64,000 nucleotides of DNA, taken from JAODBQ01 sp047602055. Its GTDB lineage: Bacteria > Actinomycetota > Acidimicrobiia > Acidimicrobiales > Ilumatobacteraceae. The stretch spans positions 2,294,001-2,358,000 of the forward strand of contig JASGIG010000001.1 in assembly GCA_047602055.1 (NCBI GenBank), read 5' to 3'. Position numbers and translations under genes: made by a program. The notes under the pieces were generated by a model. It did not search any database and was not told the origin of the DNA. It saw only the letters and a list, made by a program, of their open reading frames with translations. Positions 1 through 8,101 of the stretch are shown piece after piece. How positions within the stretch are numbered: position 1 is the stretch's first letter; every line of letters starts with the position of its first letter.

Positions 1-954
1 ACGTCGATGCTCCCCGTCGCCGACGGCAGCGACTACATGGGCTCGTTGCGCAACCCGGCGGCGTGGTGCAACGTGTTCGGGTTCCGGCCGAGCCGTGGTC
101 GCGTACCGGCCTTCCCCGAGCGCGACGGGTTCCTCGGCGGGCTGGCGACGGAGGGGCCGATGGGGCGGCGGGTGCTCGACGTCGCCCTGCTGCTCGGCAC
201 CCAGGCCGGTGAGGACCGCCGCGTCCCCGGCTCGCTGAGCGGCCGGCTCGACGAGCTGGCGACGATCGAGCCGGCCCGCCGGGCGCTCGACGCCGGCGGC
301 GGCCTGCGCGGCACCCGCGTCGGCTGGCTCGGTGATCTCGGCGGTCACCTGCCGTTCGAGGACGGCGTGCTCGACGTCGCCCGCCGCGGCGTCGACCGCC
401 TGGCCGTGCTCGGCGCCGACGTCGAGCCCGCCGCGATCCCCGTCGACCTCGACGAGCTGTGGGAAGCGTGGCTGGTCTGGCGCCAGCTGCTCGTCGGTGC
501 CGGCCTCGGCCCGCTCGCCGCGGCCCCGGCCCGCCGTCTGCTGATCAAGCCCGAGGCGCTGTGGGAGATCGACCAGGGCGCCAACCTGACCGGCGCCCAG
601 GTCGCCTGGGCCTCCGAGGCGCGCACCCGCTTCGCGCTGGCGATGCACGGCGTGTTCGAGCGGTTCGACGTGCTGGCCATCCCGACCGCGCAGGTGTGGC
701 CGTTCCCCGTCGAGCAGCGCTGGCCGGCCACCGTCGGCGGGCGGGCGATGGACACGTACCACCGCTGGATGGAGGTGACGACGTACGCGACGTTCGCCGG
801 TCTCCCGGCGATCAGCGTCCCCGCCGGCTTCGACGACCGCGGCCTGCCGATGGGCCTCCAGCTGATCGGCCCACCCCGCGACGACGTCGCCGTCCTACGA
901 GTCGCAGCCCGCTACGAGACCACGATCGCCGACCTCGGAGTCGGCTGCGCCTGA
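1..954 (+). CDS. Amidase-signature hydrolase, 5' truncated by the window
   Basis: Amidase-signature enzyme that hydrolyses a carboxamide to acid and ammonia or amine. The frame is open from the first base, so the N-terminus lies outside the window. The first visible residues carry GSDYMGSLRNPA; in this family that segment holds the nucleophilic serine (here in MGSLR), followed by FGFRPSRGRVP. The catalytic Lys and cis-Ser lie further upstream and cannot be seen. The C-terminus has the usual GLPAISVPAGF and GLPMGLQLIGPP segments, so the gene ends normally. The second residue of the usual GSDTGGS motif region is YM rather than TG. Substrate cannot be inferred; the family includes amidases, GatA and carbamoyl or aryl-acylamide hydrolases. 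GatA is unlikely because no gatB or gatC follows. Confidence 0.88.
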   Translation, partial: TSMLPVADGSDYMGSLRNPAAWCNVFGFRPSRGRVPAFPERDGFLGGLATEGPMGRRVLDVALLLGTQAGEDRRVPGSLSGRLDELATIEPARRALDAGGGLRGTRVGWLGDLGGHLPFEDGVLDVARRGVDRLAVLGADVEPAAIPVDLDELWEAWLVWRQLLVGAGLGPLAAAPARRLLIKPEALWEIDQGANLTGAQVAWASEARTRFALAMHGVFERFDVLAIPTAQVWPFPVEQRWPATVGGRAMDTYHRWMEVTTYATFAGLPAISVPAGFDDRGLPMGLQLIGPPRDDVAVLRVAARYETTIADLGVGCA

Positions 955-984
955 CGGCGCGCCCGGCGGCTGGCGCCCTCGGGA

Positions 985-1392
985 TCAGCGATCGGGGTGC
1001 TTCACCTCGACGACGACCAGACCGTCGATCCCGGAGAAGTCGGTTGGGTTGCAGGTGTGGATCGGGAGGTCGTTCGACATGCACACGGCGGCGATCAACG
1101 CGTCGTACGCGCGAGCCGCGGGCTTGCGGCCGGCGCGCCGCAACGACGCGGCGACCTGACCGAAGCTGCGGGCTGCGGCGGCATCGAACGGCAGCGGATC
1201 GAAGTCGGACTCCGCCTGCTGGAGGTGCGCCTGGCGTGATGCCCGCTCCCCGTCGGTCGTCGCGACGAGCGGTCCGACCGACAGCTCGGCGAGGGTGACC
1301 GCCGTGATCAACGGCTCCGTCGGCAGTGCGGCAACATCCTTGATCCTGCCGAGCAGGACGAGGGTGTTCGTGTCGAGGATTCCCTGAGCCAT
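985..1392 (-). CDS. vapC: VapC-type PIN-domain toxin
   Basis: PIN-domain endoribonuclease of 135 residues, the toxin half of a type II toxin-antitoxin pair. The Mg-binding acidic residues of the fold are visible: Asp7 in ILDTNT, Glu36 in TLAELSVG and Asp97 in ARAYDALIA, with Asp118 near the C-terminus in NPTDFSGID. The ATG at 1392 was chosen over a longer in-frame extension because it starts at MAQGILDTN, and because the antitoxin stop is one base upstream. VapC toxins typically cleave tRNA or rRNA loops and are held inactive by VapB. The target here is unknown. Confidence 0.9.
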   Translation of the reverse strand: MAQGILDTNTLVLLGRIKDVAALPTEPLITAVTLAELSVGPLVATTDGERASRQAHLQQAESDFDPLPFDAAAARSFGQVAASLRRAGRKPAARAYDALIAAVCMSNDLPIHTCNPTDFSGIDGLVVVEVKHPDR

Positions 1393-1393
1393 G

Positions 1394-1630
1394 TCAGATC
1401 GTCGGGTCCATGACGGCGTCGATGTCCCGGCGCAGGCGATCGGGATCGACACGGGGGAGGCGCGCCCAGCGGTGTCGGAGCACGTCGAGCGAGACCGGCG
1501 GGTGGGGGAGGGCGACGAGCTGGGCAACCGGCTTGCCGGCCTTGGTGATCGTCAATCGCTCACCGCGTTGCGCCCGCTCGACGACCTCACCGCCATGGTT
1601 GCGGAGCTGACGGATCGAGACGTCGGCCAT
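1394..1630 (-). CDS. vapB: VapB/Phd-type antitoxin
   Basis: Small antitoxin of 78 residues, first gene of the pair. The N-terminus (VSIRQLRNHGGEVVERAQRG, then LTITKAGKPVAQLV) is the Phd/YefM-like DNA-binding fold: IRxLRN start, RGE turn and G-x-PVA-L strand. The C-terminal tail is charged and would neutralise the PIN toxin. ATG 1630 is preferred; a GTG one codon earlier is possible. The stop lies one base from the vapC start, so the two are translated together with the antitoxin first. A perfect 16-bp palindrome lies 9 bases upstream of the ATG, the expected place for autorepression by VapB or VapBC. Confidence 0.88.
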   Translation of the reverse strand: MADVSIRQLRNHGGEVVERAQRGERLTITKAGKPVAQLVALPHPPVSLDVLRHRWARLPRVDPDRLRRDIDAVMDPTI

Positions 1631-1639
1631 CACGTCAGG

Positions 1640-1655
1640 GTATCACGCGTGATAC
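1640..1655. promoter_or_regulatory. Perfect 16-bp palindrome, likely vapBC operator
   Basis: GTATCACGCGTGATAC is identical to its own reverse complement over all 16 bases. It lies 9 bases before the vapB ATG on the minus strand, where the promoter must be. VapB-type antitoxins are known to bind palindromes overlapping their own promoter, so autoregulation is the natural reading. Confidence 0.75.
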
Positions 1656-1771
1656 AGAATGGCGGTGGCGTTGCGCCGCCCGGTGCGGGTGCCAGCAGCG
1701 CCAGCCGGCAGGATCGGGCGTCCGCCGGCGTGCTCGTTCGCCGGCATCGAACGGAGCAGAGGGGTGCGCAG

Positions 1772-2533
1772 GTGGATCTCACAGGGTGTCGCGGGGTGAT
1801 CGTCGGTGGCGCGTCGGGCATGGCCCGGGCGACCGCGGCGCGGATCGTCAAGGGTGGCGGGAAGGTCGCGATCGTCGATCGCCCGCAGTCGGCCGGGGCC
1901 GAGGCGGCTGCCGAGCTCGGGGGCACGTTCCACGCCCTCGACGTCACCGACTTCGACGCCACCGAGGGCGTGATCAACGCGGCGGCCGATGCGCTCGGCG
2001 GCGTCGACGTCTGCGTCAACACCGCCGGCAACGGCGTGGCGATGCGCACCGTCGGCAAGGACGGCCCGCACGACCTCGACGCGTTCCGGCGGATCATCGA
2101 CCTCAACCTGGTGGCCACGTTCAACGTCTCTCGGCTGGTGGCGTGGCGGATGAGCACGAACGAGCCGAACGAGGACGGCGAGCGCGGCGTGATCATCAAC
2201 ACGGCGTCGATCGCCGCGTTCGAGGGCCAGATCGGCCAGGTCGCCTACACGGCGGCGAAGGCCGGCATCGCCGGGATGTCGCTGACGATGGCCCGCGACC
2301 TCGGCTCGCTCGGTATCCGGGTCAACACGATCGCCCCGAGCCTGTTCGCCACCGGCCTGACGCAGGGCATCCCCGATCAGTTCGCCGACGTGCTCACCAA
2401 GGACAACGCGTTCCCGAAGCGGATGGGCCGGCCCGACGAGTACGCCCGCCTGGCGATCGCGATCATCGAGAACCCGATGCTCAACGGCGGGACGATCCGT
2501 CTCGACGCCGGCCAGCGCTTCGCGCCGAAGTGA
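1772..2533 (+). CDS. SDR 3-hydroxyacyl-CoA dehydrogenase, HSD10-like
   Basis: NAD-dependent short-chain dehydrogenase of 253 residues. It closely resembles 3-hydroxyacyl-CoA dehydrogenase type 2 (HSD17B10), which oxidises 3-hydroxyacyl-CoA in beta-oxidation or branched-chain and steroid breakdown. The cofactor loop is GGASGMA (12-18), the catalytic Ser is 146 in NTAS, and Tyr159 and Lys163 are in YTAAK. HSD10-like stretches include IINTASIAAFEGQIGQ and AIIENPMLNGG. GTG 1772 was chosen because it places the Rossmann strand at the usual distance; the frame is open upstream without family similarity. The crotonase gene starts 7 bases after the stop, and the two would do adjacent steps of beta-oxidation. 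Confidence 0.88.
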   Translation: MDLTGCRGVIVGGASGMARATAARIVKGGGKVAIVDRPQSAGAEAAAELGGTFHALDVTDFDATEGVINAAADALGGVDVCVNTAGNGVAMRTVGKDGPHDLDAFRRIIDLNLVATFNVSRLVAWRMSTNEPNEDGERGVIINTASIAAFEGQIGQVAYTAAKAGIAGMSLTMARDLGSLGIRVNTIAPSLFATGLTQGIPDQFADVLTKDNAFPKRMGRPDEYARLAIAIIENPMLNGGTIRLDAGQRFAPK

Positions 2534-2540
2534 CACGGCG

Positions 2541-3284
2541 ATGAGCGTTGACACCGTCCGCCACGACGCGGTCCTCCTCGTCACGTTGAACCGGCCCGAG
2601 GCCGGCAACGCCCTCGACCCCGAGACCGGGCAGGGGATCTGCGACGCCTTCGCGCAGGCAACTGCCGACGACGAGGTGCGCGCCATCGTCGTCACGGGCG
2701 CCGGGCCGAAGATCTTCTGCGCCGGCATGGACCTCAAGGCGTTCGCCGCCGGGGCCGACATGGCCCCGGTCGGACGGGGGCTCGATGCCCTCGACTCGTG
2801 TCCGAAGCCGGTGATCGCCGCGGTCAACGGCATGGCGCTGGCCGGCGGGTTCGAGGTGGCGATGCGCTGCGACCTGATCGTCGCCGCCGACCACGCCCGC
2901 TTCGGGATCCCGGAGGTCAAGCGTGGCCTCGTCGCCGCCGGTGGTGGCACGCGCCTGCCGTCGCGCATCCCGCTGGCCATCGCCCTGGAGATGGGACTGA
3001 CCGGCGATCCGATCGACGCGGCCCGCGCCGCGCAGCTCGGGATCGTCAACCGCGTCGTGCCGGCGGCCGAGGTGCTCGGCGCTGCGCTGGAGCTGGCCGG
3101 GCGGATCACCGCCAACGGCCCGCTCGCCGTGCAGGCGACGAAGCGCCTGATGTACGACGAGGTCGGCCCTGGCGACCCCAAGCACGTCGCCACGACCGTC
3201 GCCCCGGTGTTCGCCAGCGAGGACGCCAAGGAGGGCGCGACCGCGTTCGCCGAGAAGCGCCCGCCGGTCTGGCGCGGCCGCTGA
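2541..3284 (+). CDS. Enoyl-CoA hydratase/isomerase (crotonase family)
   Basis: Crotonase-fold protein of 247 residues, most likely hydrating enoyl-CoA to 3-hydroxyacyl-CoA. Oxyanion-hole segments are FCAGMDLKAF and NGMALAGGFEVAMRCD. Both glutamates of classical hydratases are present, in GGFE and in FGIPEVKRGLVAAGGG. Length is normal for a stand-alone hydratase. It follows the HSD10-like dehydrogenase by 7 bases, so the two are probably one operon doing successive beta-oxidation steps. The acyl substrate cannot be told from sequence. Confidence 0.88.
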   Translation: MSVDTVRHDAVLLVTLNRPEAGNALDPETGQGICDAFAQATADDEVRAIVVTGAGPKIFCAGMDLKAFAAGADMAPVGRGLDALDSCPKPVIAAVNGMALAGGFEVAMRCDLIVAADHARFGIPEVKRGLVAAGGGTRLPSRIPLAIALEMGLTGDPIDAARAAQLGIVNRVVPAAEVLGAALELAGRITANGPLAVQATKRLMYDEVGPGDPKHVATTVAPVFASEDAKEGATAFAEKRPPVWRGR

Positions 3285-3333
3285 CGAGACAGCTCGCCGT
3301 CTTCGAGACGAACGAGCAGGTGGCGTGGCGCCG

Positions 3334-3750
3334 TCAGGCGTCGAGGACGACGACTGCCTTGCCGGGCGTGGTCTTCTGGCCGGCGGCGTTCTCGGTCCAC
3401 ACGTCGACGTCGACGAGCTTGCGCCCGCCGTCGGTGCGCTTGCCGGTGACCACGCCCTTGGCGAACCACTCGGTGCTCTGCATGTCCATGCCTCGGTACT
3501 GGCAGGAGACGGACCTCACCCATCCGTCACCGCCGACCCAGTCGGACACGACCTGCCCGAGCGTCGACCACTTCATCCGGCCGTGGACGATGTTGTCGCC
3601 GATGGCCTGGGCCTGCGGGAAGCTCTGGTCCCAGTGCAGCGGGTTGAAGTCGCCCGAGCCGGCGCAGTACAGCACGAGCTGGGCGCGGTCGGGGGACTTG
3701 GTGAGGGTGGGCAGCTCGTCACCCACGTTGACGTCGTCGAACTTCGGCAT
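3334..3750 (-). CDS. MaoC-like hot-dog dehydratase (HadB-like catalytic subunit)
   Basis: Single hot-dog protein of 138 residues of the MaoC/R-hydratase family, which adds or removes water from acyl thioesters. The catalytic Asp and His are visible in the motif GDFNPLHWD (Asp-x-Asn-Pro-x-His). It lies 13 bases downstream of a second hot-dog gene lacking this motif, the same arrangement as mycobacterial HadA-HadB and related heterodimeric hydratases. This is therefore probably the catalytic partner. A role in fatty-acid synthesis or in breakdown of a CoA-bound substrate are both possible; the neighbouring beta-oxidation genes are on the opposite strand. Confidence 0.83.
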   Translation of the reverse strand: MPKFDDVNVGDELPTLTKSPDRAQLVLYCAGSGDFNPLHWDQSFPQAQAIGDNIVHGRMKWSTLGQVVSDWVGGDGWVRSVSCQYRGMDMQSTEWFAKGVVTGKRTDGGRKLVDVDVWTENAAGQKTTPGKAVVVLDA

Positions 3751-3763
3751 CTGATCCGCTTCC

Positions 3764-4243
3764 TCAGTAGTAGATGGCCTGGCCGTACGTGCGCATCACC
3801 ACGTCGCCGGAGGCCTGGTCGGTGAAGGTCTGCTCGCTGGTGACGACCAGCATCTTGCCGAGCCCCTTGGACTCCTTGACCTCGAGGTTGGCGACCTTCG
3901 AGCGCATCAGGAGCTTGTCGCCGGCGCGCAGCGGCCGCTCGTAGACCACCTCGGTGCCGCCGTCGAGCAGGCCCTTGAGGCCGTGGCGGATCGACGGGCC
4001 GGTGTTGCGCGGCCCGCTGAACGTCGGGTCGCTCTTGCCGGGGATCCACACCGGGGTGCCGAGGTAGCAGGGCGGCGCCGGCAGCGAGCTGTCGTCGCCG
4101 GCTTCGTAGTAGCGCGCGTCGCTGTAGCCGACGCCCCGGGCGAAGGCCCGGATGCTCGTCGTCGTGATCTCCACCGGCCACGGATCGCTCTCCACGCCGA
4201 CGACCGCGCGCATCTCGTCGGTCAACTCGAACTCGGCAGCCAT
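3764..4243 (-). CDS. MaoC-N (FAS1-like) dehydratase, HadA-like subunit
   Basis: Hot-dog protein of 159 residues resembling the N-terminal MaoC dehydratase domain (HadA-like). It lacks the Asp-x-Asn-Pro-x-His motif of the catalytic subunit: the equivalent helix reads ARGVGYSDARYYE. It probably forms the acyl-chain binding half of a heterodimer with the next gene, 13 bases downstream. The N-terminus MAAEFELTDEMRAVVG and the AGDKLLMRSKV strand fit the family. It is the first gene of a two-gene unit. Confidence 0.8.
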   Translation of the reverse strand: MAAEFELTDEMRAVVGVESDPWPVEITTTSIRAFARGVGYSDARYYEAGDDSSLPAPPCYLGTPVWIPGKSDPTFSGPRNTGPSIRHGLKGLLDGGTEVVYERPLRAGDKLLMRSKVANLEVKESKGLGKMLVVTSEQTFTDQASGDVVMRTYGQAIYY

Positions 4244-4408
4244 TGCACCCCCTCGTCACTCGTCTGTTCGTTGGGACCCGCAGACTACGAGGTGGGCTCG
4301 CCGAGCAGTGGGTCGTCCGGCCCATTGACCACGCAACGCGCCGAAACGGCAGGCGCCGGCACCATGCCAGGGGTACCGTTCGGGCGTCGGCAGCGGAGGG
4401 AACGGAAC

Positions 4409-4711
4409 ATGCGACGCAAGCACATGATCATGGTGTTCACGGGGGCACTCGGCGCGGCCGCTGCACTCGGTGGGACCGCTGGGGCGAGCAGCTACCCGCC
4501 CGGTGGCACGACGCCGGTGACGGCTCCGAGCGGCGGCACGACGCCGGTCACGCCGGTCGACTCGGTGTCCCAGGTGGTCGTCCACACGGGTGAGCTGCCG
4601 CAGACGGGATCCGACAGCGAGGCAGCGGCCAAGATCGCCGCCGGCGCGCTCGTCGCCGGTGTCGGCCTGGTCGTCGTCGCCAGGCGGCGCCGCCGGCCGT
4701 CGGTCGCCTGA
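4409..4711 (+). CDS. Small LPXTG-type cell-wall-anchored protein
   Basis: Secreted protein of 100 residues with a full sorting signal. It has a basic N-terminus MRRKHM, a hydrophobic signal segment ending near AGAS (about residues 7-29), and a Pro/Thr/Gly-rich middle with a repeated GGTTPVT unit. LPQTG follows at about residue 65, then a hydrophobic helix and a RRRRR tail. Sortase would cleave in LPQTG and link the protein to the wall. A GGAGGG ribosome site lies 8 bases before the ATG. No sortase gene is in the window. After processing only some 40 residues remain exposed, so it is more likely a spacer or anchor than an enzyme. Confidence 0.8.
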   Translation: MRRKHMIMVFTGALGAAAALGGTAGASSYPPGGTTPVTAPSGGTTPVTPVDSVSQVVVHTGELPQTGSDSEAAAKIAAGALVAGVGLVVVARRRRRPSVA

Positions 4712-4729
4712 CCCTCCGCCGGAAGCACC

Positions 4730-6955
4730 GTGATCGAGGCGGACGTGAACCTGCCGCCGGCGACATCGCAACGGGCGGCTACGCCGCCGGGCATCGCCAC
4801 CGCGATCATCGTCAGCGCGATCGCCGCCGTCGCGGCTGTCGTCGCCGCCCTCGGTCCCGCCGCACCGACCGGCTCACGAGCCGTCGACGTCGTGCTGATC
4901 GGTGCCGGCGTGCTCGCCCTCGTGCTCGTCGCCGAGGGCGCTCCGTGGTGGTCGCCGGCGATCGCCGCCGGTGTGGCCGCGGCGATCGCCCTCGACCCCG
5001 TGCTGATGGTCGTGGCCGCGGCCGGACTGGCCGCCGCGCTGCGGGCCGGCTCGTCGCGCCGCTCGCACCCGGAGCTGCTCGCGGTCTCGATGGGCATCAC
5101 CTGCAACGTGCTGTGCCGTGCCGAGTTGCACGTCCGGCTCGGCCTCTCCGCGGCGATCTCGCTGGCGGCGCTCGCACTCGTGTTCGTCACCGGCATTCGC
5201 CGCCGCTCCAAGCGCGTCCGACGCATCGCCTGGTTCGGTCTCGCCGCGCTGGTCCTCGTCGCCGGCGCATCGAGCGCTGCGTTCGGCTACGCCGCCTACC
5301 AGTCACGCCACGAGCTCGGCGCCGGCCAGAGCACCGCCGAGCTCGGCGTCGTCGCACTGCAGGAGGGCAAGTTCGGTGAGGCCGCCGATTGGTTCCGCCA
5401 GTCCGCCGCGCTGCTCGACAGCGCCCACGCCCGGATGACCAAGCCGTGGATGCTGCCCGCTGCTGCCGTCCCGGTCGTCGCCCAGCACCGCAGCGCCGTG
5501 GTCGACATGAGCGCGGCCGGGGCGGACGGGGCGCACACCGTCGCCGACGCCCTCGCCGAGATCGACCTCGACTCGCTGCGCGCCACCGACGGCCGCATCG
5601 ACCTCGATGCGCTGTCGCGCCTGATCGAGCCGCTCGAGCACGTCCAGCAGGCGCTGGTCCGCCTGCAGACCACCACCGATTCGGCGCGTTCGGTGTGGCT
5701 CGTGCGCCGGGCGACCTACCAGCTCGACGACTTCGCCGAGAGCATCGCCGAGCACCTGCCGAGCCTGAACCGGGCGCTCGACGCGATCCGCGTCGCCCCG
5801 CAGATGCTCGGCGCCGACGGCGCCCGCGACTACCTGCTGCTGTTCACCACCCCGTCCGAGTCGCGTGGTGGCGGCGGGATGCCCGGAACGTACGCCGAGC
5901 TGCACGTCGAGGACGGGAAGCTGACGCTCGGCGAGACCGGGCGCGTCGAGGACCTCGACCGCGCCGCGGAGGCGGCCGGTGCGGTGGTGCACGGCAACGA
6001 GGCGTTCCTCACCCAGTACGGGCAGTTCGGCTACGACACCGACGACGGCCACGTCGGTGACGCCGCGTTCCGCAACCTGACGATGACGCCGGACTTCCCG
6101 ACCGTCGGCGCGGTCGCTGCCGACCTGTACGAGCAGACCACCGGCCATCACGTCGACGGTGTCATCGCCATCGACCCGACGGTGCTCGGCGCCCTGCTGC
6201 GCTACACCGGTCCGATCCAGCTGGCGACGCTGCCCGAGACGCTGACGGCCGACAACGCCACCGAGTTCCTGCTGCGCGGCCAGTACGTCGCCGCGGCCGA
6301 CGTCGACCTGCGCGTCGACTCGCTCGCCGAGGTCGCCACGCAGACGTTCCAGAAGCTGATGTCCGGTGCGCTGCCCGATCCGATGGAGCTGGCCCGAGAC
6401 ATGGGCCCACTCGTCGGTGAGCGGCGGCTGACGATGTGGAGCGCCAACCCGGACGAGCAGGCGCTGATGGAGCAGGTCGGCCTCGCCGGGGCGATGCCGA
6501 GCCTGGACGGCGCCAACGGCTGGGCGGTGACCGTGACCAACGCCGGCGGCAGCAAGATCGACAGCTACCTGGAGCGTGCCGCCGGCTTCGAGGCGACCAC
6601 CGACCCGGCGACGGGGACGACGACGGCGACGCTGCGGGTGCAGCTGTCGAACACCGCGCCCGCCGAGGGCCTGCCGCGCTACATCATCGGCAACCGCTTC
6701 GGCCTGCCGCTCGGGACGAGCCGCCTCTACGTCTCGTTCTACAGCCCGCTGGCGCTGACGTCGGTCACCGTCGGCGGCGTGCCCACAGCGGTCTCGATCG
6801 GCGCCGAGCATGGCTGGAACGTCTACTCGCTGTACGTCGACATCCCCTCCGGCGAAGCCCGCTCGTTCGAGGTGCACCTGAGCGGCACGCTCGACCGCCC
6901 GGACGACGTCGTCACCTGGACCCAGCCCCTGGCCAACCCCCTGCAACCCCTCTGA
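4730..6955 (+). CDS. DUF4012 membrane-anchored protein
   Basis: Protein of 741 residues. The first 190 residues hold several hydrophobic helices (about 21-45, 53-90, 140-160, 170-190); the rest is a large extracytoplasmic domain. That domain matches DUF4012: YLLLFTTPSESRGGGGMPGTYAEL is typical in its spacing (DYLLLF, then G-rich turn, then GTYAEL), with VDGVIAIDPTVLGALL further on. DUF4012 proteins occur in Gram-positive bacteria and are often near surface-polysaccharide genes; their activity is not established. GTG 4730 starts 18 bases after the LPXTG gene, so the two probably share a transcript and a cell-surface role. Confidence 0.8.
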   Translation: MIEADVNLPPATSQRAATPPGIATAIIVSAIAAVAAVVAALGPAAPTGSRAVDVVLIGAGVLALVLVAEGAPWWSPAIAAGVAAAIALDPVLMVVAAAGLAAALRAGSSRRSHPELLAVSMGITCNVLCRAELHVRLGLSAAISLAALALVFVTGIRRRSKRVRRIAWFGLAALVLVAGASSAAFGYAAYQSRHELGAGQSTAELGVVALQEGKFGEAADWFRQSAALLDSAHARMTKPWMLPAAAVPVVAQHRSAVVDMSAAGADGAHTVADALAEIDLDSLRATDGRIDLDALSRLIEPLEHVQQALVRLQTTTDSARSVWLVRRATYQLDDFAESIAEHLPSLNRALDAIRVAPQMLGADGARDYLLLFTTPSESRGGGGMPGTYAELHVEDGKLTLGETGRVEDLDRAAEAAGAVVHGNEAFLTQYGQFGYDTDDGHVGDAAFRNLTMTPDFPTVGAVAADLYEQTTGHHVDGVIAIDPTVLGALLRYTGPIQLATLPETLTADNATEFLLRGQYVAAADVDLRVDSLAEVATQTFQKLMSGALPDPMELARDMGPLVGERRLTMWSANPDEQALMEQVGLAGAMPSLDGANGWAVTVTNAGGSKIDSYLERAAGFEATTDPATGTTTATLRVQLSNTAPAEGLPRYIIGNRFGLPLGTSRLYVSFYSPLALTSVTVGGVPTAVSIGAEHGWNVYSLYVDIPSGEARSFEVHLSGTLDRPDDVVTWTQPLANPLQPL

Positions 6956-7120
6956 CCCGACGTTCGCTGGCGAGGTCGACGAGCTCGGTCGTCGCGTCGC
7001 GGTGGGTGACGGTGGCATCCCGTCGGAGTCGTCTCGCAAGTGGTGGACAGAGGCGCGCAAGCGGACGGGCTGGGCGTACCGAGCGGGCGTCCACCGTTCG
7101 CGGACCACGTCGGCGCGAGG

Positions 7121-8044
7121 ATGCGTCGCGTGACCGACGATGCCGCGCTGGATCCCGCCGCACCGAGCGAATCGGCCAGGCGCCAGGGTCGCTTGCAGCG
7201 CATCGTGCACTCCCGGTCCGCCGACTTCGGCACCGCCACGGTGCGCCGGTTCCTGCAGATCGACGGGTTCACCCACGCCGGCCTGCTGTCGATCGAGCTG
7301 TTCACGACGGTGATCCCGCTGGTCATCATCGGCTTCGCCTACCGCAACGACTTCTCCACGGATGCCAACGTCGGTGACCGCTTCATCGCCCTGCTCGGGC
7401 TGTCGGGCGAGCGCGCCGATGCCGTCCATGGGCTGTTCGGCGATGCCGCCGGGATCCGCTCGACCTGGTCGTTCACCGGCCTGGCCGGCTTCCTGGTGTG
7501 GGGCATCCCGATGGCGATCACCGTCGCGGCGATGTACGCCCGGGCGTGGCAGCGCCCGGCGTTCGGTCTGTGGAGCAAGCTGTGGCGCGGCGGCGTGTGG
7601 TTCCTCGTCTACCTCGCCAGCCAGTCGGCGCGCAGCCGGGTGATGGCCGCCGGGCTGTCCGGGCCCACGCGGGCGTTCGTCCTCCTGGTCGCCGTCGTCC
7701 TGCTGTGGCTGTTCTGGTCGCTGACGCCCGTGCTGCTGGTGCGCAACGGTGCGCACGGCTGGAGGTCGCTGTTCGTGGCCGGGTTCGCCGGCGTGCTGCT
7801 CGACGGCATCGTGCTCACGATCGCGGCGCGCATCGCCCTGCCGATCCTGCTCGCCGGCTGGGAGGGCTTCGGGCCGATCGGCGTGGCGATGACGCTGATG
7901 ACGTGGTGCGGCGTGCTCGGCTACGGCTGGGTGGTCACCGCCTGTACGACCGCTGTGCTGTGGGAGCGCGCCGCGCCGCTCGAGGTGGTCATGGAGGCGA
8001 ACACCCGCGAGGTCCAGCAGCCCGAGCGCCGCTGGACGACGTGA
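7121..8044 (+). CDS. YihY/BrkB-like integral membrane protein
   Basis: Polytopic membrane protein of 307 residues. Hydrophobic helices cover roughly residues 45-65, 105-130, 150-170, 180-205, 220-245 and 250-275, matching the six-helix YihY/virulence factor BrkB fold in outline. The region GLLSIELFTTVIPLVIIGFA resembles the first helix, where the family usually has a SLLALxPL-type segment. No catalytic function is established for the family and transport substrates are unproven. ATG 7121 begins a polar N-terminal tail; a GTG at 7130 or an upstream GTG are alternatives. No signs of an operon with the DUF4012 gene 165 bases upstream. Confidence 0.65.
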   Translation: MRRVTDDAALDPAAPSESARRQGRLQRIVHSRSADFGTATVRRFLQIDGFTHAGLLSIELFTTVIPLVIIGFAYRNDFSTDANVGDRFIALLGLSGERADAVHGLFGDAAGIRSTWSFTGLAGFLVWGIPMAITVAAMYARAWQRPAFGLWSKLWRGGVWFLVYLASQSARSRVMAAGLSGPTRAFVLLVAVVLLWLFWSLTPVLLVRNGAHGWRSLFVAGFAGVLLDGIVLTIAARIALPILLAGWEGFGPIGVAMTLMTWCGVLGYGWVVTACTTAVLWERAAPLEVVMEANTREVQQPERRWTT

Positions 8045-8101
8045 CCGGCGAGATCGACGTCCCGAGCCGATGGCCCGTGACGATGGAGGAGGAGGAGCTC
8101 G

